A program made the translations under genes and the position numbers. This document shows positions 22,554-32,000 of a stretch of DNA of 64,000 nt, piece by piece. A model generated the notes under the pieces. That model saw only the letters and a list, made by a program, of their open reading frames with translations, was not told the origin of the DNA and did no database searches. Location of the stretch: contig JAEYCB010000031.1 of NCBI GenBank assembly GCA_023404345.1, positions 1 through 64,000 on the forward strand, read 5' to 3'. The stretch is from Bacillota bacterium (GTDB lineage Bacteria > Bacillota > Clostridia > Christensenellales > Aristaeellaceae). Numbering within the stretch: position 1 is the stretch's first letter; every line of letters starts with the position of its first letter.

Positions 22554-24218
22554 TCAGATTTCCATAATGATCGGCAAAATCATGGGGTTGCGCTTGATCT
22601 TGTCGAAGATGTAGCGGTGCAGTTCGTCCTTGATGCGGTTTTTCATGTTCTGCCACTCGCTGCCGTCCACCTGGCCGTAGCTGAGGACAATATTGCGCGC
22701 AAGCTCGCGGCTGCATTCGATGATATCCTCGTTCTCACGCACGTAGACGAAGCCGCGGCTGATAATGTCCGGGCCGGACACCAGCGCGCCGCTGTCGCGG
22801 TCGATGGCCATGACCACAATGATCAAGCCGTCCTGGCTAAGGTGCTTGCGGTCGCGCAGAACCACGTTCCCCACGTCGCCGATGCCCAGGCCGTCCACCA
22901 ACACCCCGCCCGTGGGCACCTCGCCCACGATGGCCAGACTGTCCTGACTCATCTCGATGACCTGACCGATTTCGGGGATGACGATGTTTTCAGAACGCGT
23001 ACCCAGCGCCTCAGCCAACTCCGCGTGCTGCCACAGCTTTGAATACTCGCCGTGGATGGGCAGGAAGTACTTGGGTTTAACCAGTGCGTGCAGCAGCTTG
23101 ATTTCCTCTTGGCAGGCGTGGCCGGAGACGTGCACCTCGCCCAGCTGGCCGTAGATGACATTGGCCCCGCAGCGGTAGAGCTGGTTGATCACCCGCGCCA
23201 CGGGCTTTTCGTTGCCGGGGATGGGATGGGCCGAGAGGATGACCATGTCGGTGGGGCGAATCTGGAGCTTGCGGTGCTCGCCGTAGGCCATGCGGGTGAG
23301 GCCCGCCATGGCCTCGCCCTGGCTGCCGGTGGTCACGACAAGGATCTCCTCGTCGGCGTAGTTTTCCAGATCATCGACGTCGATGAGGTTTTCTTCGGGA
23401 ATGGAGAGCTCCCCGATGGACATGGCCACGCGCGTGACGTTGACCATGCTGCGGCCCACGAAGCACACCCGCCGCCCGAACATCGCCGCCGAATCCACCA
23501 CCATCTGCACGCGGTGGATGTTGGAGGCGAACATCGCCACGATCACGCGGCCCTTGGCCTGCTGGAACATGTCGATGAACGTCTGGCCGATCTTGGTTTC
23601 GCTCATGGTGTGGCCCTTGCGCTCGATGTTGGTCGATTCGCACAGGAACGCCAGCACGCCCTTCGTGCCAAGCTCGGCAAAGCTGGCCAGGTCCGTGACC
23701 TGCCCGTCAATGGGCGTGAAGTCCACTTTGAAGTCGCCGCTGAACACCACCGTGCCCGCCGGGCAGGTAATCGCCAGCGCCACCGCGCCCGCGATGGAGT
23801 GGTTGACGTGGATAAAGCGCACCTGGAAGCAGCCCAGACGGATTTCATCGCCCGGACGCACCACATTGAGCGGCACGCCTGCGATACGGTGCTCCTTGAG
23901 CTTGAGGTCCACCAGCGCAAGCGTCAGCTTCGTGCCGTACAGGGGCATGGGCACCTGACGCAGCACATAGGGTGTAGCGCCGATATGGTCCTCGTGGCCG
24001 TGGGTGAGCAGCATGCCGCGGATGCGCTCGCAGTTTTTGATGAGATAGGTCACGTCCGGGATGACAAGATCCACACCCAGCATGTCTTCCTTGGGGAAGA
24101 TGGACCCGCAGTCCACCACCACCATATCCTCGCCGTATTCAACGACGGTGATGTTCTTGCCAAATTCATCCACACCGCCCAGTGGGATAATACGAATTTT
24201 CTGTTCGCTCTCTGCCAT
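22554..24218 (-). CDS. rnj: Ribonuclease J
   Basis: A 554-residue metallo-beta-lactamase/beta-CASP ribonuclease. LTHGHEDHIGA supplies the HxHxDH zinc motif (near residue 80), SGDFKVDFTPIDG and the beta-CASP insert follow, GSQGEAMAGLTRMAYGEH is present, and VSGHACQEE lies near the end of the core. A C-terminal dimerisation domain ends the protein. RNase J combines endo- and 5'-3' exonuclease activity in Gram-positive mRNA decay. Several residues upstream could be read in frame, but AAAAGGAGG places the start at 24218. A 16-bp perfect palindrome lies directly upstream of the ribosome binding site, a possible autoregulatory mRNA structure. Confidence 0.93.
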   Translation of the reverse strand: MAESEQKIRIIPLGGVDEFGKNITVVEYGEDMVVVDCGSIFPKEDMLGVDLVIPDVTYLIKNCERIRGMLLTHGHEDHIGATPYVLRQVPMPLYGTKLTLALVDLKLKEHRIAGVPLNVVRPGDEIRLGCFQVRFIHVNHSIAGAVALAITCPAGTVVFSGDFKVDFTPIDGQVTDLASFAELGTKGVLAFLCESTNIERKGHTMSETKIGQTFIDMFQQAKGRVIVAMFASNIHRVQMVVDSAAMFGRRVCFVGRSMVNVTRVAMSIGELSIPEENLIDVDDLENYADEEILVVTTGSQGEAMAGLTRMAYGEHRKLQIRPTDMVILSAHPIPGNEKPVARVINQLYRCGANVIYGQLGEVHVSGHACQEEIKLLHALVKPKYFLPIHGEYSKLWQHAELAEALGTRSENIVIPEIGQVIEMSQDSLAIVGEVPTGGVLVDGLGIGDVGNVVLRDRKHLSQDGLIIVVMAIDRDSGALVSGPDIISRGFVYVRENEDIIECSRELARNIVLSYGQVDGSEWQNMKNRIKDELHRYIFDKIKRNPMILPIIMEI

Positions 24219-24595
24219 TGGAGCCTCCTTTTGCGCGGTGCACCGCGCCTGTGATGGGGTCCCTATCTGGAGGCGGACGCGCCGTTTGGCCGCCGCCCGC
24301 CTGATCGTACCGAAGGCATAGTTCCGCGCGCACGCAAAAAACACGCCTAGAACCGCTTCTTTGCGGTTCACGCCGGAACCAATGTATGAAGGGGGCACGA
24401 GGTCCCCGTCAAAGCCCACGAACCCTTATAACGCTGTTAGTATATCACAGAAAAAGCATTTTGAACAGCAAAAATGCACAGGATTTCTTCACAGACTTTG
24501 CGAAGGCTTTTTCGGGCGGGTTTACCGAAAAAAGCTTCAGAAAAGGCCACTTTGGCCATCTTTGTACCGGATGACGCAAAAAACAGCGGCGATGC
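24219..24595. other. 377-bp region between rseC-like gene and RNase J
   Basis: No gene is seen. It contains the perfect palindrome GCGCGGTGCACCGCGC (24233-24248) just above the RNase J ribosome binding site and a candidate leftward promoter at 24439-24467. A hairpin GAAGGCTTTTTCGG/CCGAAAAAAGCTTC (about 24504-24539) and the rseC terminator lie at its right end. Confidence 0.5.
24439..24467 (-). promoter_or_regulatory. Candidate promoter of RNase J
   Basis: Reading leftward: TGTTCA (24462-24467), 17-bp spacer, and TATACT (24439-24444) with a TGA extended -10. This would give a 5' untranslated region of about 210 nt containing the 16-bp palindrome. Confidence 0.45.
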
Positions 24596-24610
24596 TTACT
24601 TAGCACCGCC
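24578..24610 (-). terminator. Intrinsic terminator overlapping the rseC-like stop codon
   Basis: GGCGATGCT (24588-24596) pairs with AGCACCGCC (24602-24610). Reading leftward, UUUUUU follows at 24578-24583 after a short spacer. The stem includes the last codons of the gene. Confidence 0.7.
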
Positions 24611-25039
24611 ACAGCCAATATCGTCGATATCTGGTTTGTCGGGATAGACAGCACACACGCGCGGCGTCCATTCCGGTCTCTGTCTCAGGCGAAGCTCCGC
24701 CACACGCAATGCGATGGCCGACAGGCTCAGGCCGATGGCACTGCCCAGCAGCGCCCACAGTTCCATTCCACCCGACAGGCTGTAACCCAGAAACAGGCCC
24801 AGCAGGAAACACGCCAGCGGCAGCGCGTAGGCGATGGCCGTCGCGCTCACAAACCGCCCGTCGGGCAGCTCCACCTTGACCCAGTCACCCACCGAGCAGT
24901 CGGCCTTTAAGCGGATGCTCCTGCTCTTGCCTCCGCCGCCGCACGCGCCGCACTTGGCGCACGCATCCGGCCGCATGTAGACGATGGTGGCTTCTCCGGT
25001 CGTTTTGTCGTATGCCTGTACCTGACCGAATTTAATCAT
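24596..25039 (-). CDS. RseC/MucC-family (SoxR-reducing) membrane protein
   Basis: A 147-residue protein with the RseC layout. A cytoplasmic cysteine motif CAKCGACGG lies near residue 27, a KADCSVGDWVKVELP beta segment follows, and two transmembrane helices span about 70-115. In Rhodobacter and E. coli such proteins belong to the Rsx/Rnf electron-transfer system that reduces SoxR or modulate sigma-E. In Clostridia they are often stand-alone, as here, and probably redox-related. CAGGAGG precedes the ATG at 25039. It diverges from rpoB. Confidence 0.8.
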   Translation of the reverse strand: MIKFGQVQAYDKTTGEATIVYMRPDACAKCGACGGGGKSRSIRLKADCSVGDWVKVELPDGRFVSATAIAYALPLACFLLGLFLGYSLSGGMELWALLGSAIGLSLSAIALRVAELRLRQRPEWTPRVCAVYPDKPDIDDIGCGGAK

Positions 25040-25112
25040 CTGTAGCACGCCTCCTGACGGCTCTGGAGCCATCTGAAAAAGTAAAAAACGGAACGAATTT
25101 TGCCCATGCGTA

Positions 25113-25141
25113 TTGACACATGGGCTAAAAGGCGCTATAAT
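25113..25141 (+). promoter_or_regulatory. Consensus sigma-A promoter of rpoB-rpoC
   Basis: TTGACA (25113-25118), 17-bp spacer, TATAAT (25136-25141): a perfect match at both hexamers. The predicted 5' untranslated region is about 155 nt. It shows that rpoB is not read from an upstream ribosomal-protein operon here. Confidence 0.92.
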
Positions 25142-25203
25142 TTAAACTTGCATCAGTATCGTTACTGTGCGAAGCCGCGCCCGTCCGTTGTTGAGTATTG
25201 TAC

Positions 25204-25258
25204 ATGCCCCGGCGCAAAAATGCAACAGGAAATTTTTTGGCCGGGCAGGGCGGGGCAT
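25204..25258 (+). promoter_or_regulatory. Structured rpoB leader
   Basis: ATGCCCCG (25204-25211) can pair with CGGGGCAT (25251-25258). Inside, GCCCCGGC can alternatively pair with the GGCCGGGC block next to a TTTTTT run at 25233-25238. Mutually exclusive pairings beside a U-run are suggestive of leader regulation, but no known element is recognised. Confidence 0.35.
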
Positions 25259-25302
25259 CGCAGCGGATACGTGTGCGAGGAACATAAGGGGTGATGGCAT
25301 TT

Positions 25303-28300
25303 ATGGTGCATGAGGTTCAAATGGGGAAGCTGAGGAAGCGGCAGAGCTTCTCGCATATCGAAGAGATTCTGGACATGCCCGATCTCATCGAAGTGCAGAA
25401 AAACTCCTACCGTCGCTTTCTGGAAGTTGACATGCGCGAGGTGCTCGACGACGTTAGCCCGATTGTGGACTATACCGAGAACCTTTCGCTGGAGTTTGTG
25501 GACTATTCGCTGGACGAGCCCAAAAACAGCGTGGAGCGCTGCAAAGAGCGCGACATGACCTACGCCGCCCCGCTGAAGGTGTTTGTACGCCTGAAAAACC
25601 GCGAGACCGGCGAAATCAAGGAATCCGACGTATTCATGGGCGACTTCCCCCTCATGACCGAGCATGGCACCTTTATCATCAACGGCGCGGAACGTGTCAT
25701 CGTCAGCCAACTGGTACGCTCCCCCGGCGTGTATTATGAAGATCAGATCGACAAAGCCGGCAAGCACCTGTTTTCCACCACGGTCATCCCCAACCGCGGG
25801 GCGTGGCTGGAGTACGAAACCGATTCCAACGACGTTCTGTGGGTGCGTATCGACCGGGCACGCAAGCTGCCCATCACGCTGATTCTGCGTGCGCTGGGCT
25901 ACGGCAGCGATCAGGAAATCGTTGACCTTCTGGGCGAAGATGAGCGCCTGATGGCCACCATCCAGCGCGGCGACAACGCTCATAACCGCGACGAGGGCCT
26001 CATCGAAATCTACAAGCGTCAGAAGCCCGGCGAGCCGCCTACCCGCGAGAGTGCACAGAGCCTGTTTAACAGCCTGTTTTTTGATGCCAAGCGCTATGAT
26101 CTCATGCGCGTAGGCCGCTACAAATTCAATAAAAAGCTGTCTCTGGCCACGCGTATTCAGGGTCAGGTAACACATACCGATATCGCTGACCCCCGCACCG
26201 GCGAGGTGCTGTTGCGCGCGGGTGAAACCATCAGCCGCGAAAAGGCCCGCGAGATCCAGAATGCCGGTGTCAACACCGTGGATGTGCGTCTGGACGGCGG
26301 CCGCGTACACCGCGTAGTGGGCAACCACTTTGTGGACGCCGCTCAGTACCTGCCCTTCGACCCCAAGGAGGTCGGCGTGCAGGAGCACGTGTTCTATCCT
26401 GTGCTGGTTGAGATTCTGGACGCCTGCGGTGATGACGAAAAGCTGCTGCGCGACACCGTGCGCGCCCGTGCCCATGACCTGGTGCCCAAGCACATCATCA
26501 CCGAGGATATCGTGGCTTCCATCAGCTATCTGCTGGGCCTGCCGTGGGGCCTCGGATTTACCGACGACATCGACCATCTGGGCAATCGCCGCCTGCGTTC
26601 CGTGGGCGAGCTGCTCCAGAACCAGATCCGCATCGGCCTGAGCCGTCTGGAGCGCGTGGTGCGCGAGCGCATGGCCATTCAGGACGCCGACGAGGTGCGC
26701 CCGGGCGAGCTGATCAACATCCGCCCCGTGAGCGCGGCCATCAAGGAGTTCTTCGGCTCCTCGCAGCTGTCGCAGTTCATGGACCAGCCAAACCCGCTGG
26801 CAGAGCTGACCCACAAACGCCGCCTGAGCGCCCTGGGTCCCGGCGGCCTCAACCGCGACCGCGCCTCCTTCGAGGTCCGCGACGTGCACTACAGCCACTA
26901 TGCCCGCATCTGCCCCATCGAGACGCCTGAAGGCCCCAACATCGGCCTGATCGGCTCGCTGGCCACCTATGCGCGCATCAATGAATACGGCTTTATCGAA
27001 GCTCCCTACCGCACCGTCGATCCCCAGACCCACTGCGTGACCGACAAGATCGTCTACATGACTGCCGACGAGGAGGACTTCTACAAGGTTGCCGAGGCCA
27101 ACGAGCCGCTGAACGAAGACGGTTCCTTCCAGAATGAATACGTCACCGTGCGCGACAAGGCCGAGATCATCCGCGTGCCGCGTGAGAACGTAGACCTCAT
27201 CGACGTAAGCCCCCGGCAGATCGTATCCGTGGCCACGGCCATGATTCCCTTCCTTGAAAACGACGACGCCACCCGCGCCCTGATGGGCTCCAACATGCAG
27301 CGTCAGGCCGTGCCGCTGCTCGTGCCCGAAGCCCCCATCGTGGGCACCGGCATGGAGTACAAGGCCGCGCACGACTCCGGCGTGGTGGTGCTTTCCAAGC
27401 AGGACGGCGTGGTGGAGAAGGTCGCCGGCGACCGCATCGTGGTCAAGGACAATCTGGGCGAGCGCCACACCTACAAGCTCAGCAAGTTCGCCCGCTCCAA
27501 CCAGGGCACCTGCATCAACCAGCGTCCGCGCGTCAAAGCCGGTCAGGTCATCGAAAAGGGCGATCTGCTGGCTGATGGTCCCTCCACCGAGATGGGCGAA
27601 ATCGGCCTGGGCCGCAACGTCCTCATCGGCTTTATGACCTGGGAGGGCTACAACTACGAGGACGCCGTCCTCATCAGCGAAAAGCTGGTCAAAGAGGACG
27701 TATATACCTCCATTCACATTGAAGAGTTTGAATCCGAAGCCCGCGAAACCAAGCTGGGACCGGAGGAGATCACCCGCGACATCCCCAACATCGGTGACGA
27801 CGCCGTCAAGGATCTCGACGAGGACGGCATCATCCGCATCGGCGCCGAGGTGCGTGCAGGCGATATTCTGGTCGGCAAGGTGACGCCCAAGGGCGAAACC
27901 GACCTCACCGCCGAGGAGCGCCTGCTTCGCGCCATCTTCGGTGAAAAGGCGCGCGAAGTGCGCGACACTTCCCTGCGCGTGCCCCACGGCGAGGGCGGCA
28001 TCGTGGTGGATGTGAAGATCTTCACCCGCGAGAACAAGGACGAGCTTTCTCCCGGCGTCAACGAGATGGTGCGCGTTTATATCGCCCAGAAGCGCAAGAT
28101 CAGCGTGGGCGACAAGATGGCCGGCCGTCACGGCAACAAGGGTGTTGTCAGCCGCATCCTGCGTGAAGAGGATATGCCCTTCATGCCCGACGGCACCCCC
28201 TTGCAGATCGTTCTCAACCCGCTGGGCGTACCTTCCCGTATGAACCTGGGTCAGGTGCTGGAAGTGCACCTGGGCATGGCCGCCAAGGCCCTCGGCTGGC

Positions 28301-29055
28301 ACGTGGCCACCCCCGTCTTTGACGGCGCGACCGAGGAGGACATCGAGGAGCTGCTGGTCAAGGCCGGAAAGCGCCCCGACGGCAAGACCATCCTCTACGA
28401 TGGCCGCACCGGCGAACCCTTTGAAAACCCCGTCACGGTCGGCTACATGTACTTCCTCAAGCTCCACCATCTGGTGGACGACAAGATGCACGCCCGTTCC
28501 GTGGGTCCCTACTCGCTGGTGACGCAGCAGCCTCTGGGCGGCAAGGCCCAGTTCGGCGGCCAGCGCTTCGGTGAGATGGAGGTCTGGGCGCTGGAAGCCT
28601 ACGGCGCCGCTAACACCCTGCAGGAAATCCTGACCGTGAAATCCGACGACATCGTGGGCCGTGTCAAGACCTACGAGGCCATCGTCAAAGGGACCAACAT
28701 CCCCGCCCCCGGCGTGCCGGAGAGCTTCAAGGTGCTTATCAAGGAGCTCAAATCCCTCGCCCTGGACATCAAGGTGCTGGACCGCGACAAGAACGAAATC
28801 ATCATCCGCGAGCTGGACGACGACGATCTGGATATGGATACCTCGCCCTCTGCACGTCTGGACGAGGGTGGAGAAGAACCGGACCGTTCCACCGACGATT
28901 TGGACGACCAGCAGCCCGAAGTCAGCGAGGAAGATGTGGAGGTCGATTTCAGCATGGACGACGAGCTGGATGACTTCGACATGGACCTGGGCGACGACGA
29001 CCTGGGCGCCATCGACCTGGACGATGAAGACGATAAGCCGGAGGACGATGAGTAA
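25303..29055 (+). CDS. rpoB: RNA polymerase beta subunit
   Basis: A 1250-residue beta subunit. The N-terminus is KLRKRQSFSHIEEILDMPDLIEVQ, the rifampicin region includes FGSSQLSQFMDQ, and the catalytic core has GDKMAGRHGNKGV. GEMEVWALEAYGAA lies near the conserved end. The protein then continues with about 80 strongly acidic residues (Asp/Glu blocks such as DDLDMDTSPSA and DMDLGDDDLGAIDLDDE), longer than the Bacillus subunit. The frame is open from GTG 25291 and ATG 25294, but AAGGGGTGAT is spaced correctly for ATG 25303. It has its own consensus promoter and forms an operon with rpoC 39 bp downstream. Confidence 0.97.
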   Translation: MVHEVQMGKLRKRQSFSHIEEILDMPDLIEVQKNSYRRFLEVDMREVLDDVSPIVDYTENLSLEFVDYSLDEPKNSVERCKERDMTYAAPLKVFVRLKNRETGEIKESDVFMGDFPLMTEHGTFIINGAERVIVSQLVRSPGVYYEDQIDKAGKHLFSTTVIPNRGAWLEYETDSNDVLWVRIDRARKLPITLILRALGYGSDQEIVDLLGEDERLMATIQRGDNAHNRDEGLIEIYKRQKPGEPPTRESAQSLFNSLFFDAKRYDLMRVGRYKFNKKLSLATRIQGQVTHTDIADPRTGEVLLRAGETISREKAREIQNAGVNTVDVRLDGGRVHRVVGNHFVDAAQYLPFDPKEVGVQEHVFYPVLVEILDACGDDEKLLRDTVRARAHDLVPKHIITEDIVASISYLLGLPWGLGFTDDIDHLGNRRLRSVGELLQNQIRIGLSRLERVVRERMAIQDADEVRPGELINIRPVSAAIKEFFGSSQLSQFMDQPNPLAELTHKRRLSALGPGGLNRDRASFEVRDVHYSHYARICPIETPEGPNIGLIGSLATYARINEYGFIEAPYRTVDPQTHCVTDKIVYMTADEEDFYKVAEANEPLNEDGSFQNEYVTVRDKAEIIRVPRENVDLIDVSPRQIVSVATAMIPFLENDDATRALMGSNMQRQAVPLLVPEAPIVGTGMEYKAAHDSGVVVLSKQDGVVEKVAGDRIVVKDNLGERHTYKLSKFARSNQGTCINQRPRVKAGQVIEKGDLLADGPSTEMGEIGLGRNVLIGFMTWEGYNYEDAVLISEKLVKEDVYTSIHIEEFESEARETKLGPEEITRDIPNIGDDAVKDLDEDGIIRIGAEVRAGDILVGKVTPKGETDLTAEERLLRAIFGEKAREVRDTSLRVPHGEGGIVVDVKIFTRENKDELSPGVNEMVRVYIAQKRKISVGDKMAGRHGNKGVVSRILREEDMPFMPDGTPLQIVLNPLGVPSRMNLGQVLEVHLGMAAKALGWHVATPVFDGATEEDIEELLVKAGKRPDGKTILYDGRTGEPFENPVTVGYMYFLKLHHLVDDKMHARSVGPYSLVTQQPLGGKAQFGGQRFGEMEVWALEAYGAANTLQEILTVKSDDIVGRVKTYEAIVKGTNIPAPGVPESFKVLIKELKSLALDIKVLDRDKNEIIIRELDDDDLDMDTSPSARLDEGGEEPDRSTDDLDDQQPEVSEEDVEVDFSMDDELDDFDMDLGDDDLGAIDLDDEDDKPEDDE

Positions 29056-29094
29056 TCCGTTCCCGCCTGACAGACCGAAAGGGAGTGCCGCGTT

Positions 29095-32000
29095 TTGTTT
29101 GACCTGACAAACCTTGATTCCATCCAGATCGGCATGGCTTCGACCGAGCAGATTCTGGAGTGGAGCTACGGCGAGGTAACCAAGCCTGAAACCATTAACT
29201 ACCGCACCTTGAAGCCCGAGCGCGACGGCTTGTACTGCGAGCGCATCTTCGGACCTACCAAGGACTGGGAGTGCAACTGCGGCAAGTACAAGCGCATCAA
29301 GTTCAAGGACAAGAACAAGATCTGCGACAAGTGCGGCGTGCAGGTAACCCGTTCCAAGGTGCGCCGCGAGCGCATGGGCCATATCAAGCTGGCCGCGCCT
29401 GTAAGCCATATCTGGTACTTCAAGGGCATTCCCAGCCGTATGGGTATGCTGCTTGACATCAGCCCCCGCACGCTGGAAAAGGTGCTCTACTTTGCCAACT
29501 TCATCGTGCTCGACCCTGGCGACCCCAACGAAACGGGCCTGAAAAAGTATGAGCTGATCACCGACGCCAAATACCGCGAGATCGAAGCCCGCTGCGGCGC
29601 GGGAAGCTTCCGTGCCGGCATGGGCGCCGAGGCCGTGAAGGAAATGCTGATGGAGCTGGATCTGGACGCCATCAGCGAGAAGTTGAAAAAGGAAATTGCA
29701 GAACTGGCCGAAAAGGAGCGAGACCGCGACACCGAGGGCCAGAAGCGCGCCCGCGCGGTGAAGCGTCTGGAGGTAGTGGAGGCATTCCGCCTGAGCCACA
29801 ACAAGCCCGAGTGGATGATTCTGGATGTGATCCCGGTCATGCCGCCGGACCTTCGCCCCATGGTGCAGCTGGACGGCGGACGCTTCGCCACCAGCGACCT
29901 AAACGATCTCTACCGCCGCGTGATCAACCGCAACAACCGCCTGAAGAGGCTCCTTGAGCTGGGTGCGCCGGACATCATCGTGCGCAACGAAAAGCGCATG
30001 CTGCAGGAGGCCGTGGACGCCCTTATTGACAATGGCCGCCGCGGCCGCCCCGTGACCGGTCCCGGTAACCGCGCCCTGAAGTCCCTGTCCGACTTCCTGC
30101 GCGGCAAGCAGGGCCGCTTCCGCCAAAACCTGCTGGGCAAGCGCGTGGACTACTCCGGCCGCTCGGTTATCGTGGTTGGCCCTGAGCTCAAGCTCTATCA
30201 GTGCGGCCTGCCCAAGGAAATGGCCCTCGAATTGTTCAAGCCCTTCGTCATCGAGCGCTTGGTGACGCTCAAAAAGGCGCACCACGGCAAGAACGCCAAG
30301 CGCATGGTCGAAAAGGGCCGTCCCGAGGTGTGGGACATCCTCGAAGAAGTCATCAAGGAGCACCCGGTGCTGCTCAACCGCGCGCCTACGCTGCACCGTC
30401 TGGGCATTCAGGCCTTTGAGCCGATGCTGGTGGAAGGCAAGGCGCTCAAGCTCCATCCGCTGGTGTGTACTGCTTACAACGCCGACTTTGACGGCGACCA
30501 GATGGCCATTCACGTGCCGCTGTCGATGGAGGCGCAGGCCGAGGCCCGCTTCCTGATGCTGGCGCACAACAACATTTTGAAGCCTCAGGACGGCAAGCCC
30601 GTCATGTCGCCTTCGCAGGACATGGTCATCGGTTGCTATTACCTGACCATCGACCGGCCGGATGGCAAGGGCGCGGGCCGCGTGTTTACCAGCCCGGATG
30701 AAGCCATGATGGCCTACCAGCTGGGCGAGCTGAGCCTACAGGCCCCTATCAAGGTGCGCCTGGAGCGCGAGTTTAACGGCGAGAAGGGCCGCAAGATCAT
30801 CGACTGCACGCTGGGCCTGCTGCTCTTCAATGAGGTCATTCCGCAGGACATCGGCCGCAAGCCCCGTACCTGCCTGGACGAGATGTTTGCGCTTGAAATC
30901 GACAGCCTGGTGGGCAAGAAGGAACTGGGCAAGATCGTCGACGAAGTGTACCTCAAGCACGGCATCCATGAAACGGCGCAAGTGCTGGACAATATCAAGA
31001 ACCTCGGCTTCAAGTACTCCACCCGCGGCGCAGTCACGGTGTCGGTCAGCGACATCATTGTGCCGCCTGAAAAGAGCCAGATCCTTAAGGAAGCCGATGA
31101 ACAGGTGGCCGAGATCAACGGCCTGTATCGCATGGGTATGCTCTCTGAGGACGAGCGCTACGCCAAAGTCGTCGATATCTGGAACGCCACCACCGCCAAC
31201 CTGCGTGGTCGCATTTTGCCGGGGCTTGACAAGTTTAACCCCATCCGCATGATGACCGATTCCGGCGCCCGTGGTAGCGCGGCACAGGTCAGCCAGCTGG
31301 CCGGCATGCGCGGCCTGATGGCCTCCCCCAGCGGCAAAACCCTTGAGTTGCCCATCCGCGCCAACTTCCGCGAGGGCCTGAAGGTATTGGAATTCTTCCT
31401 GAGCAGCCACGGCAGCCGTAAATCTCTGGCTGATACCGCGCTTCGTACGGCTGACTCTGGTTACCTGACCCGCCGTCTGGTGGACGTGTCGCAGGAGGTC
31501 ATCGTGCGCGAGCCCGACTGCTTCGCTGCCCGCGGCGAAAAGGTCCGCGGAATCACCGTGCAGGAGATCACCATCGGCAATCAGGTCATCGAAAGCCTTG
31601 AAGACCGCCTGCTGGGCCGCGTGGCCGCCGAGGACATCGTCGATCCCGCCACGGGCGAGATCATCGTGGCGCTCAACGAAACCATCACCAACGATCAGGC
31701 CAAGTCCATCGCCCGCGCGGGCATCAAAAAGGCCCAGGTGCGCAGCGTCCTTACCTGCCGCAATGAAACCGGCGTGTGCGCCCGCTGCTACGGCGCCAAC
31801 CTTGCCACCGGCGGCGCCGTCGATGTGGGCGAGGCCGTGGGCATCATCGCCGCGCAGGCCATCGGCGAGCCTGGTACGCAGCTGACAATGCGTACCTTCC
31901 ACACCGGCGGTATCGCCAGCGGCGATGACATCACGCAGGGTCTTCCCCGCGTCGAAGAGCTCTTCGAGGCCCGCAAGCCCAAGCGCGATGCCATCCTTAC

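Noticed and set aside
23052..24254. A 400-codon plus-strand frame opposite RNase J
   Set aside because: Antisense shadow of a fully conserved gene with no plausible start signals.
25162..29799. A 1545-codon open frame on the minus strand antisense to rpoB and rpoC
   Set aside because: It mirrors the codon-biased, GC-rich frame of rpoB. The composition is His/Val/Leu-rich shadow sequence with no recognisable domain or ribosome binding site, and rpoB is beyond doubt.
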